Numbered from the stretch's first letter, positions 6,732-13,995 are shown. The stretch: 37,320 nucleotides of DNA from a virus (IMGVR_UViG_3300011116_000371:1-37320); one strand, 5' to 3'. Numbers and translations are program-made. Notes: generated by a model not told the origin, from the letters alone.

Positions 6732-6833
6732 TTAGAGGTATTCCCAAGTATAACATAAAGCCACTCCAATAAGGTGATAGACAACATAGGCTAAAATTAG
6801 GTAAAAACATAACCACCAATATAGTGTTTTCAT
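6732..6833 (-). CDS. Single-span membrane peptide (33 aa)
   Basis: This 33-residue peptide is almost wholly hydrophobic: MKTLYWWLCFYLILAYVVY, then HLIGVALCYTWEYL. Its ATG overlaps the stop of the upstream gene as ATGA, which supports real translation by coupling. A single inner-membrane helix is likely, with the Lys at position 2 inside. Function is unknown; tiny early membrane peptides of phages can inhibit host membrane proteins or block superinfection. Confidence 0.6.
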   Translation of the reverse strand: MKTLYWWLCFYLILAYVVYHLIGVALCYTWEYL

Positions 6834-7000
6834 TGTTTATATGCCTCTCTAGCATTGTGAATATTCATCCATAACTTAAATAGCTCATCATCAGATAAGC
6901 GCCAAAGGTGCTGAAAATATTGCTCTTTTGACCTATTGACGGGTTTATCTAAGTAACCTAAGTCAGTCCATATTTGGTATTGCATTTCATAGCGTGTCAT
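6830..7000 (-). CDS. Hypothetical small protein (56 aa)
   Basis: I chose ATG 7000, six bases after a GAGG ribosome site; an in-frame ATG at 7012 is also possible. The 56 residues are aromatic and polar (TRYEMQYQIWTDLGYLDKP; SKEQYFQHLWRLSDDELFKLW), probably two helices. The 'LSDDELFKLW' helix with preceding Trp resembles small host-takeover proteins only in general style. The start overlaps the upstream gene by 14 bases, and the stop overlaps the 33-residue membrane peptide gene. Confidence 0.65.
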   Translation of the reverse strand: MTRYEMQYQIWTDLGYLDKPVNRSKEQYFQHLWRLSDDELFKLWMNIHNAREAYKQ

Positions 7001-7235
7001 ATTTAGCCTCATAAAGTGTATTAAACCATTGTTTAGCCGTTTTATCATCTACTAACCAAACAACATCATGCCCATGTAATCGTGCGTTGTGTCGTGCCTC
7101 GTATTCGGTTTTATATTCACCAATAAGCCATAATTCCCCTTTAACATCAACGCAATACCACTTATTAGCGGGTAAACCTCGATTAAATTCACAATCAGCT
7201 AAACCGTATTTTCCAATCTCTTGTAATAAACTCAT
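6987..7235 (-). CDS. Hypothetical protein (82 aa)
   Basis: The ATG follows a GAGGG ribosome site (7242-7246). The 82-residue product has a beta-rich centre (KWYCVDVKGELWLIGEYKTEYEARHNARLHGHDVVWLVDD), with the order strand-turn-strand-helix-strand, then a helical end. This could be a small SH3- or dsRBD-like fold, but I do not recognise it. No membrane or metal motif is seen. It lies among short early genes and is followed by an overlapping coupled gene. Confidence 0.68.
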   Translation of the reverse strand: MSLLQEIGKYGLADCEFNRGLPANKWYCVDVKGELWLIGEYKTEYEARHNARLHGHDVVWLVDDKTAKQWFNTLYEAKYDTL

Positions 7236-7247
7236 AATTAAACCCTC

Positions 7248-7328
7248 CTATAAATAGAATACAATAGAGATTACAGCAGCAATGCAAGTATATAAGCATA
7301 CACCGGTTAATAGCAATGATTTAATCAT
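7248..7328 (-). CDS. Possible 26-residue membrane peptide
   Basis: The ATG at 7328 overlaps the upstream stop as ATGATTAA. The 26-residue product is a single hydrophobic helix (MIKSLLLTGVCLYTCIAAVI, then SIVFYL). The peptide is very short, so the call depends on the overlap, on similar coupling at 6732-6833 and 2380-2529, and on the lack of another gene in 7236-7320. A random open frame cannot be excluded. Confidence 0.42.
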   Translation of the reverse strand: MIKSLLLTGVCLYTCIAAVISIVFYL

Positions 7329-7542
7329 GGTTTAAACCTTCCGCAATATCATAACCGGATATACTCTTAATCCAGCCGTACCCCAGCCACTGAGCGCCGT
7401 TATATGACCGCTCAATATCTATCCGGTTTTCTCCCCAGCTAATTAAAATCATACTAGCATTCTGTTTAATACCTTCGCTTACTTGTTTTTTAACTTGTAC
7501 AATGCTCGGTTTTCTACCGGTAAAATCATATTCATATAACAT
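7321..7542 (-). CDS. Hypothetical protein (73 aa)
   Basis: The start is set by a very strong AGGAGG ribosome site eight bases before ATG 7542; a longer reading from 7578 would run through that site. The 73-residue product has a strand-helix-strand-strand order (YEYDFTG; SIVQVKKQVSEGIKQNASMILISWGENRIDIE) and ends in GWIKSISGYDIAEGLNHD. It is soluble, with no recognised motif. The strong ribosome site suggests high early expression. Confidence 0.72.
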   Translation of the reverse strand: MLYEYDFTGRKPSIVQVKKQVSEGIKQNASMILISWGENRIDIERSYNGAQWLGYGWIKSISGYDIAEGLNHD

Positions 7543-7569
7543 GGCAATACCTCCTAGTAATAGGTTAAC

Positions 7570-7613
7570 GATTAGCAAAATACTAATCCCATAAGCGCCT
7601 AAGATAAGCGCCT
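7570..7613. repeat. Small inverted and direct repeats in a leader region
   Basis: In the gap between two leftward genes, GATTAG (7570-7575) and CTAATC (7583-7588) form a six-base stem with a seven-base loop. ATAAGCGCCT then occurs twice in direct orientation (7591-7600 and 7604-7613). They could be an RNA hairpin or an operator just downstream of the GP88-like gene. There is no T-run, so I do not call a terminator. Confidence 0.35.
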
Positions 7614-7625
7614 ATAGGTTAATAC

Positions 7626-8387
7626 TTAAACCGGTTTAATGTCAATAACGAAGCCGCTGTAATCCTTCTTAGCTTTACCCTTAGCATACAATGCGACAAT
7701 GGAGCGCTTAGGGTCTAAATGCCGGATATCTGTATTGTCACCGTCAACACAAGGCAAACCCAAATAATGCGACGGGATTTTATCCTGTAACCGGAAAACT
7801 ACAGCTAATCTCATTCCCGAATCAATAGCTTGTTTTGCGTATTTTTGATAAGCAGATACGCCACTATAGCTAAATGTTAAATCGTAATTCTTAGGTAATT
7901 CTTTTCTATTTGGTATTTTCGTATAATCGTAAAATTGTACTTCGGGGAATAAATCGAAAATTGTAATCGTGCGGATTTTGCCATACATAAATTCATAATC
8001 AAAAGTAACATTTTCCCATTTAATATCACTTGTACCATTTAAGCGCACTAAGGGAATAAACCCGTCCCGCTTAGCTTGCTTAATTAGTTTATTAATATCC
8101 TTAACTAATTCAAGCATAAAGTGCTGGCGCTCAGTGTAGAATTGCTTAGTCTTACGAATTCTAGCTTGCTGTATTGGATTAGTACTTTCACCGGTTTTAA
8201 TAATCCCTGCCCGTCCCGCTGTATTTAAGCAAGCATGAGCGCATTGTGCTATATCAGCCATGGCGCAAGTATTAAACCCGCTTAATTTATATGGCGCTAA
8301 GTATAGGACGCCGGTAAGAAAACCCTCTTTTTGACCTTTAACGGTTTTCGCATTGCTATCAACATTTAATAATTTATAGTTACTCAT
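7626..8387 (-). CDS. GP88-like protein (mycobacteriophage L5 gp88 type), function unknown
   Basis: This is a 253-residue protein that starts at ATG 8387 behind a GGAGGG ribosome site. It has a Cys-rich part near the N-terminus (TCAMADIAQCAHACLNTAGRAG, about 41-62), then TNPIQQARIRKTKQFYTERQHFM, and a central RLNGTSDIKWE. The LNTAGR and QQARIRKT stretches are the hallmark of the GP88-like family of phages and plasmids, to my recollection, whose activity is unknown. Conserved Cys and polar residues suggest a metal or catalytic site. It is the second gene of the leftward arm, behind ardC, which points to an early role, perhaps against host defence. Confidence 0.75.
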   Translation of the reverse strand: MSNYKLLNVDSNAKTVKGQKEGFLTGVLYLAPYKLSGFNTCAMADIAQCAHACLNTAGRAGIIKTGESTNPIQQARIRKTKQFYTERQHFMLELVKDINKLIKQAKRDGFIPLVRLNGTSDIKWENVTFDYEFMYGKIRTITIFDLFPEVQFYDYTKIPNRKELPKNYDLTFSYSGVSAYQKYAKQAIDSGMRLAVVFRLQDKIPSHYLGLPCVDGDNTDIRHLDPKRSIVALYAKGKAKKDYSGFVIDIKPV

Positions 8388-8426
8388 TTTTAAACCCTCC
8401 AATTTTAGGATACTGAAAATAGGATA

Positions 8427-8457
8427 ATCCTAGTACCCAATACAGCGATACTAGGAT
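8427..8457. repeat. Perfect 9-bp inverted repeat between ardC and the GP88-like gene
   Basis: ATCCTAGTA (8427-8435) and TACTAGGAT (8449-8457) are exact reverse complements around a 13-base loop. AGGATA also recurs at 8407 and 8421. The repeat is the main content of the 79 bases between the two genes. It may be an mRNA hairpin that changes the dose of the downstream gene, or a repressor site. No T-run follows on the minus strand. Confidence 0.5.
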
Positions 8458-8466
8458 AAACCCTTA

Positions 8467-9342
8467 TTATGCCGCTTCTAGCTCTTCTGATACTTCGGTG
8501 ACTACTTCACCGGCAAACCCAGCCAAATAATCAGCGGCTTTTTGTGCTAATGCCGCCGCTTTAAATATTGCTTTATTATCGTTTTTAAGTACCCGTAACC
8601 ATGAAGCAATATAGCTAGAATGACGCAATTCACCGGCGATACTAAACCTAGCGCATAAAAATGCGGCGCTTAACTCGGCTATTAGCTCTTCTGCGGCGTA
8701 TGCTTCATTACCAAATCTACCGCTCAAATCTCTATCGAGGCGGGATTTGTGACCGCTCCAGTGCGCTAGCTCATGCAATAGCGTTGCATAATAGCTTGCT
8801 TCACTATTAAATTGTAACTTATGCGGCATAGCAACATAATCTTGTGACGGTGAATAGTACGCTCTATCGCCGCCAAATTGTAATTGTACGCCGCTCTTAA
8901 CCGTAAGCGCTTCAATGCTGGCAACATCATTAAAAACCTTTGGCGCTGGCATTGTTGGCGCTTCAAACCCGGTAACCTGCTCGGCATTGTAAACCCTAAA
9001 ATATCTCATTACTTTATATACTTGCTGCTTTTCGTCGCTATCCTGCTCTTTTTTCGCCGCTTTTACCGGTGAATAGAAAACAATGCATTGATACTTATTA
9101 AATTGGTCCTTATTGATTGTGGCTCCAATACTTAGCCATTGCTTATAAGTACCCCAATACGGTGATTTGAACCCGCTCATGCCGAGAATGATTGTATTAA
9201 TGCCGCTATAGGTTTTCTTAGTAATAACATTGCAATCGGCGCCGGCTTCGCCGCTCCAATTCTTAACCCAGCTGGGTAACTTGCCACTTTCTAGCTCGGC
9301 AATGATTTTATCGGTGACCTGCTGATATATTAATGCGCTCAT
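8467..9342 (-). CDS. ardC: ArdC-type antirestriction protein (ssDNA-binding plus zincin domain)
   Basis: This 291-residue protein has the ArdC N-terminal ssDNA-binding domain (YQQVTDKIIAELESGKLPSW; SGINTIILGM; PYWGTYKQWLSIGA; VFYSPV) and a C-terminal zinc metallopeptidase-like domain with HELAHWSGH (His190, Glu191, His194) and a downstream AAEELIAELSAAF that should give the third ligand. ArdC proteins protect incoming DNA of plasmids and phages from host restriction. AGGAG lies eight bases before the ATG. It is the first gene after the leftward promoter at 9386-9414, fitting a protein needed at once after DNA entry. Family identity is firm; the activity here is inferred. Confidence 0.93.
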   Translation of the reverse strand: MSALIYQQVTDKIIAELESGKLPSWVKNWSGEAGADCNVITKKTYSGINTIILGMSGFKSPYWGTYKQWLSIGATINKDQFNKYQCIVFYSPVKAAKKEQDSDEKQQVYKVMRYFRVYNAEQVTGFEAPTMPAPKVFNDVASIEALTVKSGVQLQFGGDRAYYSPSQDYVAMPHKLQFNSEASYYATLLHELAHWSGHKSRLDRDLSGRFGNEAYAAEELIAELSAAFLCARFSIAGELRHSSYIASWLRVLKNDNKAIFKAAALAQKAADYLAGFAGEVVTEVSEELEAA

Positions 9343-9385
9343 AATTTTAGCTCCTGATTAGTGATTAATTAAATACTACAGTATC

Positions 9386-9414
9386 AATTATGTATTATTA
9401 GCACTATTGTCAAA
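9386..9414 (-). promoter_or_regulatory. Leftward promoter for ardC and the early arm
   Basis: On the minus strand TTGACA (9414-9409) is followed after 16 bases by CATAAT (9392-9387), and after 17 by ATAATT. A start about 35-45 bases before the ardC ATG would give a short leader. A second TTGACA at 9467-9462 has TACAAT at a poor 19-base spacing (9442-9437). This is the best candidate for the first early promoter. Confidence 0.62.
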
Positions 9415-9501
9415 TAGGGATAAACCCTAGGTTTTGATTGTATTTATCTATTGAGTATCGTTGTCAATAGCTTGTGTCCATGGTCTATGTTGGTGCAAGG
9501 T

Positions 9502-9621
9502 TGCACTAAATAGGTGCATCATCGCCCCATATACATTCTCTATCGCCTACACAGGTCAATAGTTTTTCTCTATCGCTATGAAGTGAGCGCTTACTTACAG
9601 CACTGCACTATATTGGTGCAT
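9502..9621. repeat. Two copies of an 18-base dyad, TGCACTAWATWGGTGCAT
   Basis: TGCACTAAATAGGTGCAT (9502-9519) and TGCACTATATTGGTGCAT (9604-9621) differ at only two positions, and each has TGCAC/GGTGCA half sites. They lie 102 bases apart. Two copies of a long dyad in a divergent control region may be binding sites of an initiator or repressor. Confidence 0.7.
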
Positions 9622-9643
9622 AGCCGTGTAAGTGAGTGCTTAC
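9581..9643. repeat. Two copies of palindrome AAGTGAGYGCTTAC
   Basis: AAGTGAGCGCTTAC (9581-9594) and AAGTGAGTGCTTAC (9630-9643) are 49 bases apart, interleaved with the 18-base dyads. A third copy lies at 14010-14023, over the start point of another promoter. The second copy extends to GTAAG...CTTAC arms. The shape is like a dimeric repressor operator; the binding protein is unknown, and none of the phage genes looks like one. Confidence 0.7.
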
Positions 9644-9665
9644 TTCGCTAAAGTGTTGTATAAAA

Positions 9666-9697
9666 ACAACATAGGGGGGAGGGATAGACTATGTTGT
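9666..9697. repeat. Perfect hairpin ACAACATAG...CTATGTTGT with G-rich loop
   Basis: ACAACATAG (9666-9674) pairs exactly with CTATGTTGT (9689-9697) around a 14-base, G-rich loop. The same 9-mer also occurs at 6004-6012 and 6781-6789, and inverted at 9935-9943. The hairpin contains one ATAGACTAT copy (9684-9692). It may be a DNA cruciform, an operator or an RNA hairpin. Confidence 0.6.
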
Positions 9698-9763
9698 GTA
9701 ATGTTGGCGGAGCCACCATAGCATACAAAAAAGTAAAATAGGACTATGGTAATTGCTAAAAAA

Positions 9764-9831
9764 GGGACATAGTCAATGATGTTGTATGTCATTGATTAAT
9801 AAAGAAGAATAAAATAGGGACAGAGTCAGTG
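9764..9831. repeat. Imperfect 15-base direct repeat and a 7-base inverted repeat
   Basis: GGGACATAGTCAATG (9764-9778) recurs as GGGACAGAGTCAGTG (9817-9831), 13 of 15 identical and 53 bases apart. Between them TCAATGA (9773-9779) and TCATTGA (9789-9795) form an inverted repeat with a nine-base loop. Confidence 0.5.
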
Positions 9832-9971
9832 GAAATGCTCACTCCGTAGGAGGTCAATGTTGTCCCCAGCGGAGACCTATATCGCCAGTGCAGACCCGCT
9901 GAATCTGCTCAGCCGTAGGTGATAATGCAGGTATCTATGTTGTTGTTTTATAAGAGGTGTAAAAATAATGC

Positions 9972-10000
9972 TTGACAAAATAACAAAAATGTGCTAAAAT
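9972..10000 (+). promoter_or_regulatory. Rightward extended -10 promoter for the virion arm
   Basis: TTGACA (9972-9977), 17 bases, then TAAAAT (9995-10000), preceded by TGC as an extended -10. It matches the promoters at 13967 and 18054 closely, including a shared ATGTGC before the -10. The transcript would have a leader of about 215 bases before the small terminase ATG at 10221. Confidence 0.8.
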
Positions 10001-10220
10001 CGCCTTACAAGTTCAAGCAACACACTATAAAGAATCGTGTAAGCCCTGCAAGCAGTGAATTATTATAGCACACTAAACCACCTCTAAACCACTTGGTGAA
10101 AAACAATTACCAAGAAACCCCCTGATAGCGAACTACAGCCTAACGGCAGCGCACTATAGTACTAATAGGGCTTTGAGTTTTTTCTTTTCTTTGTCTTTCC
10201 TTAAAGGATAAAAAGGCGTT

Positions 10221-10703
10221 ATGTTAGAAGTTGAAAAACAATTATCTACCGAAGATGCACAGTCGCTAGACGATGGTTCTGTCTTAAAGAAGAAGCGACC
10301 AAAGTTGGTTAGACGCAAAGTAGTCGATGGTAAACCTGTTCGTGGTCGTCCCTCCAACAAGGCTCTCGCCAAGAAGAAGAATCCCGGCGTGGTGGGCAGA
10401 CCGCCCGGCGACGCAGCAAGAATTGCAGAGTTTAGAGCAAGGCTGTTGGCAACGCATGGCGATAGTGTGATTGAGAAGATTATCACAACTGCGCTACAAG
10501 ATGGACACCCAGCACAGGGAGCGATGCTAAAGTTCTGTGGAGAACGATTGTTACCACTCTCAGGCTTTGAAGGTAAGAACGGTGGCGGTACTCCGCAGAT
10601 TAGTATTAACATTAGTGGACTGACTAGTCCAACGATAGAAGCAGAAGAAGTGATTGATAACGATGTCACCGATGTAACAATTAAGGACATTGATGAATCT
10701 TGA
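10221..10703 (+). CDS. Putative terminase small subunit
   Basis: The 160-residue product lies directly before the large terminase and is probably the DNA-recognition subunit of the packaging motor. Residues about 24-64 are very basic with two GRP motifs like AT-hooks (RGRPSNKALAKKKN; GRPPGDAAR), followed by a helical part (FRARLLATHGDSVIEKIITTALQDGHPAQGAMLKFCGERLLP) and an acidic tail (IDNDVTDVTIKDIDES). The basic segment fits DNA binding. The ATG follows AAAGGAT. The stop overlaps the terL start by 11 bases. The call depends mainly on context and this composition. Confidence 0.78.
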   Translation: MLEVEKQLSTEDAQSLDDGSVLKKKRPKLVRRKVVDGKPVRGRPSNKALAKKKNPGVVGRPPGDAARIAEFRARLLATHGDSVIEKIITTALQDGHPAQGAMLKFCGERLLPLSGFEGKNGGGTPQISINISGLTSPTIEAEEVIDNDVTDVTIKDIDES

Positions 10704-11949
10704 CTTTAAACTGCTCAAGTGGCAACAAACAGTATTTAAGGACCAGACTCGATTCAAAGTGATTGCTGCTGGTCGTCGCTGTGGAAAGTCTAGGTTATCT
10801 GCAGTAACCCTATTGATTGAAGGGTTAAACTGTCCTGAAGGTTCTAGTGTGATGTATGTTGCACCAACCCTCGGACAAGCAAGAACGATTATGTGGGACT
10901 TGTTGATGGACTTAGGTAAGCCTGTCATCAAATCTGCTCACATCAACAACCTTGAGATTAGTTTGGTGAACGGCAGAAAAATCCTCATTCGAGGCGCTGA
11001 CAACCAAGACTCATTGCGTGGTGTGTCTTTGTCGTACTTGGTAATGGACGAAGTTGCCTTTATCAAGTCAGAGATTTGGGAGCGAGTACTTCGTGCTGCT
11101 CTATCGGATAAAAAAGGTAGAGCCATGTTTATCTCTACTCCTTCTGGTCGTAACCACTTTTATGAGTGGTTTCAATTAGGACAGAGTGGTGTAGATGAGG
11201 ATTGGAAGTCGTGGCACTTTACCACCGCTGACAATGAAACGATTGACCCCAAAGAGATTGAGGCTGCAAAGCGAACACTAAGCTCCTTTGCATTCGGACA
11301 AGAATACCTGTCTTCCTTCAATAATGCTGGTGCAGGATTATTTAAAGAAGAGTGGATTAAGTTTGGTGAAGAACCTGATATTGGGTCTTGGTATATCGCA
11401 GTAGACTTAGCTGGCTTTGAAGATGTTGCTAAAAGCGCTAACGCTACCAAGAAAAGACTAGACCAATCCGCTATCGCCGTGGTAAAAGTCACCGACGATG
11501 GTACATGGTTTGTAGAGAAGATTGAAGCTGGTCGTTGGGACATCCAGACTACCGCACTCAATATCTTAAAGAATATTAGAGAGTATGAACCTCTAGCAGT
11601 TGGCATCGAGCGAGGGGCGCTAAAGAATGCAGTATTGCCTTACCTCAGTGATTTGATGCGAAAGAACAACTGTTACGCTCATATCTTAGATTTGACGCAT
11701 GGCAACAAGAAAAAAGTAGATAGGATTGTTTGGGCTTTGCAAGGTCGCTTTGAGCATGGACGAGTGGTACTGAATGCCGATGAAGACTTTGAAGAGTTTG
11801 TTGACCAGTTGCTCATGTTCCCTACCCCACAGGTACATGACGACTTACCCGATGCTCTAAGCTATATCGACCAACTAGCGGTAACAAGTTACAGTATTGA
11901 CAACGAAGAAGACGATTGGCAAGCATTAGATGTGGTTTCAGGATACTAA
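10693..11949 (+). CDS. terL: Terminase large subunit (packaging ATPase and nuclease)
   Basis: This motor pumps DNA into the prohead and cuts it. The product has 418 residues from ATG 10693 (a TTG codon stands just before). The ATPase domain has Walker A GRRCGKS (27-33) and Walker B YLVMDE (115-120), then a coupling ISTPSGR motif. The nuclease domain has Asp238 in IAVDLAG, Glu in VGIERGAL and Asp residues in HDDLPDALSY near 390. It is shorter than T7 gp19 (586 aa), more like compact terminases. The start is inside the small terminase gene, as expected for coupled subunits. Confidence 0.96.
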   Translation: MNLDFKLLKWQQTVFKDQTRFKVIAAGRRCGKSRLSAVTLLIEGLNCPEGSSVMYVAPTLGQARTIMWDLLMDLGKPVIKSAHINNLEISLVNGRKILIRGADNQDSLRGVSLSYLVMDEVAFIKSEIWERVLRAALSDKKGRAMFISTPSGRNHFYEWFQLGQSGVDEDWKSWHFTTADNETIDPKEIEAAKRTLSSFAFGQEYLSSFNNAGAGLFKEEWIKFGEEPDIGSWYIAVDLAGFEDVAKSANATKKRLDQSAIAVVKVTDDGTWFVEKIEAGRWDIQTTALNILKNIREYEPLAVGIERGALKNAVLPYLSDLMRKNNCYAHILDLTHGNKKKVDRIVWALQGRFEHGRVVLNADEDFEEFVDQLLMFPTPQVHDDLPDALSYIDQLAVTSYSIDNEEDDWQALDVVSGY

Positions 11950-11958
11950 AGGAAAACT

Positions 11959-13959
11959 ATGGCTGAAAATATGGACATGAACGAAGGCACTCAATGGGAA
12001 GAACCATCTGAGGCGGATAAAGAACTTACCGCATTCGTCATACAACATTGTGACCGCTGGAGAGATTCTCGTGATGAGAACTACCTAGAATACTGGAAAG
12101 AATACGAAAGAATCTTCCGTGGAATCTGGGCAGACGAAGACAAGACACGAGAGTCTGAGCGTAGCCGCTTAATCAGCCCAGCTACACAGCAAGCTGTTGA
12201 AACACGACACGCTGAGATTATGGAAGCAATCTTTGGTAACGGAGAGTTCTTCGACATCAAGGACGATGTACGAGATTACAACAACAATCCAATGGATGTT
12301 GAAGCAATCAAGGTGCAACTCAAAGAAGACCTTGAGCGACATAAGATTCGTAAGGCTGTTGACCAAGTAGAATTGATGGCAGAGATTTATGGTACTGGTA
12401 TCGGCGAGATTATCGTTAAGCAAGAGAAAGAGTTTGTTCCTGCAACGATGCCTATGCCCGGCAGTACCCAAGCAGCCTATGGCGTACAGGAGAAAGAATA
12501 CTTCTGCGTTAAGGTTGTTCCTGTTAATCCTAAGAACTTCCTCATTGACCCCAACGCTACCTCGATTGAGGATGCAATGGGCTGTGCAGTTGAGAAGTTT
12601 GTGTCTATTCACAAAGTAGTTGAAGGCATGGAGAAGGGTATCTATCGCAAGGTAGACATCGGACCTGCTGGCAATGACGATGACTTAGAAGTTACTCAAG
12701 AAGTAGTTCAATATCAAGACGACAAAGTTAAACTCTTAACCTACTACGGTTTAGTACCTAGAGAGTACCTAGAACAACTTGAGAACGAAGGCGAAGAAGT
12801 AGTTGACCTCTTCCCTGAAGATAGCACCGCTGACAGTTATAGCGACCTTGTAGAGGCTATTGTCGTGATTGCTAACGACGGATTGCTCCTGAAGGCTGAG
12901 AAGAATCCCTACATGATGCAAGACCGACCTGTTATCGCCTACCAAGACGATACAGTTCCTAATCGTTTCTGGGGTCGTGGTACAGTAGAGAAAGCCTATA
13001 ATATGCAAAAGGCTATTGATGCACAGCTACGCAGTCACCTAGACAGTTTAGCATTGACAACCGCACCAATGATTGCTATTGATGCGACTCGTCTACCCCG
13101 TGGCTCACGCTTTGAAGTCAAGCCCGGTAAAGCACTCTTGACCAATGGCAATCCTGCTGAGATTATGATGCCATTCAAGTTCGGTCAGACTAGCCCTGAG
13201 AACTTCGCTACCTCGAAAGAGTTCGAGCGTATGCTCCTCATGGCAACTGGAACCCTAGATAGCCAAGGAGTTGTGTCACAGGCTTCCAGAGACGCTTCTG
13301 GAGCCGGTATGTCTATGGCAATGGCTGGCATCATCAAGAAGTACAAACGCACCTTAACGAACTTTCAAGAAGACTTCATGGTTCCGTTAATCAAGAAAGC
13401 AGCCTTCCGATATATGCAGTTTGACCCTGAGCGTTATCCATCGGTAGATATGAAGTTCATTCCTACTGCGACCTTGGGTATTATGGCTCGTGAATACGAA
13501 CAACAGCAGCTAATTGGCTTGTTACAGACCCTTGGACCAAATACTCCAGTACTGCCAATCATCCTCAAAGGTATTATTGGTAACTCTAGCCTATCCAATC
13601 GGGCTGAATTAGAGCAAGCATTGACCCAAATGAGTCAACCAGACCCACAACAGGCTCAAATGGCTCAGATGACACAGCAATTGCAGATGGAGCAGGCTCA
13701 GGCAACCACCCAGTCGCTACAGGCTAGGGCGCAAAGAGACTCTGCAGAGGCGGCTAAGACTGTTGTAGAGACCCAATTGATGCCTGAAGAGCTTCGTGCT
13801 AAGGTCATTAGCTCACTTTCTACCAACATTGATGGTAAAAACCAAGAATCTGAGTTTGCAAAGAGAGCCAAGATAGCAGAACTGATGCTCAAAGAAGCCG
13901 ATATTAAGAATAAAGGCAAGATTGTAGAGCTACAGATGCAAAAACAACGAACACAATAA
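11959..13959 (+). CDS. Portal protein
   Basis: This large protein (666 aa) should form the twelve-subunit ring through which DNA enters and leaves the head. Signs are the position right after terL, an early helical part with Trp and Arg (DRWRDSRDENYLEYWKEYERIFRGIW), SPATQQAVETRHAEI, GTGIGEIIVKQE, RFWGRGTVEKAYNMQKAIDAQLRSHLD, and a Gln/Ala-rich C-terminus from about 550 (QMAQMTQQLQMEQAQ) as in podovirus portals. It begins nine bases after terL with a GGAAA ribosome site. I cannot say whether T7-like or P22-like portals are closer, but the role is well supported. Confidence 0.92.
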   Translation: MAENMDMNEGTQWEEPSEADKELTAFVIQHCDRWRDSRDENYLEYWKEYERIFRGIWADEDKTRESERSRLISPATQQAVETRHAEIMEAIFGNGEFFDIKDDVRDYNNNPMDVEAIKVQLKEDLERHKIRKAVDQVELMAEIYGTGIGEIIVKQEKEFVPATMPMPGSTQAAYGVQEKEYFCVKVVPVNPKNFLIDPNATSIEDAMGCAVEKFVSIHKVVEGMEKGIYRKVDIGPAGNDDDLEVTQEVVQYQDDKVKLLTYYGLVPREYLEQLENEGEEVVDLFPEDSTADSYSDLVEAIVVIANDGLLLKAEKNPYMMQDRPVIAYQDDTVPNRFWGRGTVEKAYNMQKAIDAQLRSHLDSLALTTAPMIAIDATRLPRGSRFEVKPGKALLTNGNPAEIMMPFKFGQTSPENFATSKEFERMLLMATGTLDSQGVVSQASRDASGAGMSMAMAGIIKKYKRTLTNFQEDFMVPLIKKAAFRYMQFDPERYPSVDMKFIPTATLGIMAREYEQQQLIGLLQTLGPNTPVLPIILKGIIGNSSLSNRAELEQALTQMSQPDPQQAQMAQMTQQLQMEQAQATTQSLQARAQRDSAEAAKTVVETQLMPEELRAKVISSLSTNIDGKNQESEFAKRAKIAELMLKEADIKNKGKIVELQMQKQRTQ

Positions 13960-13966
13960 AAAACAC

Positions 13967-13995
13967 TTGACTTTTTAGCAAAGTTGTGGTAAAAT
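13967..13995 (+). promoter_or_regulatory. Rightward extended -10 promoter after the portal gene
   Basis: TTGACT (13967-13972), 17 bases, TAAAAT (13990-13995) with TGG before it as an extended -10. The start would be near 14002, right at the palindrome 14007-14024. It should boost expression of the scaffold and capsid genes. Confidence 0.78.

Larger units (their letters stand above)
9343..10220. other. Gene-free divergent region: promoters, repeats, probable control region or origin
   Basis: These 878 bases separate the leftward and rightward arms, and I find no gene I can support on either strand. They hold divergent promoters (9386-9414 left, 9972-10000 right), two copies of an 18-base dyad, two copies of a 14-base palindrome, perfect and near-perfect hairpins at 9666-9697 and 9773-9795, and a G-run at 9674-9683. 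A leader of about 215 bases lies between the rightward promoter and the first ATG. Such density suggests a replication origin, transcription control, or both. Confidence 0.75.

Noticed and set aside
9502-9831. CRISPR array
   Set aside because: Repeat copies are only two per family, unevenly spaced and dyadic; there are no spacers or cas genes.
10154-10690. Minus-strand open frame of 178 codons over the small terminase gene
   Set aside because: It is Ser/Leu-rich, lies fully antisense to a well-placed gene, and would begin inside the terminase start.
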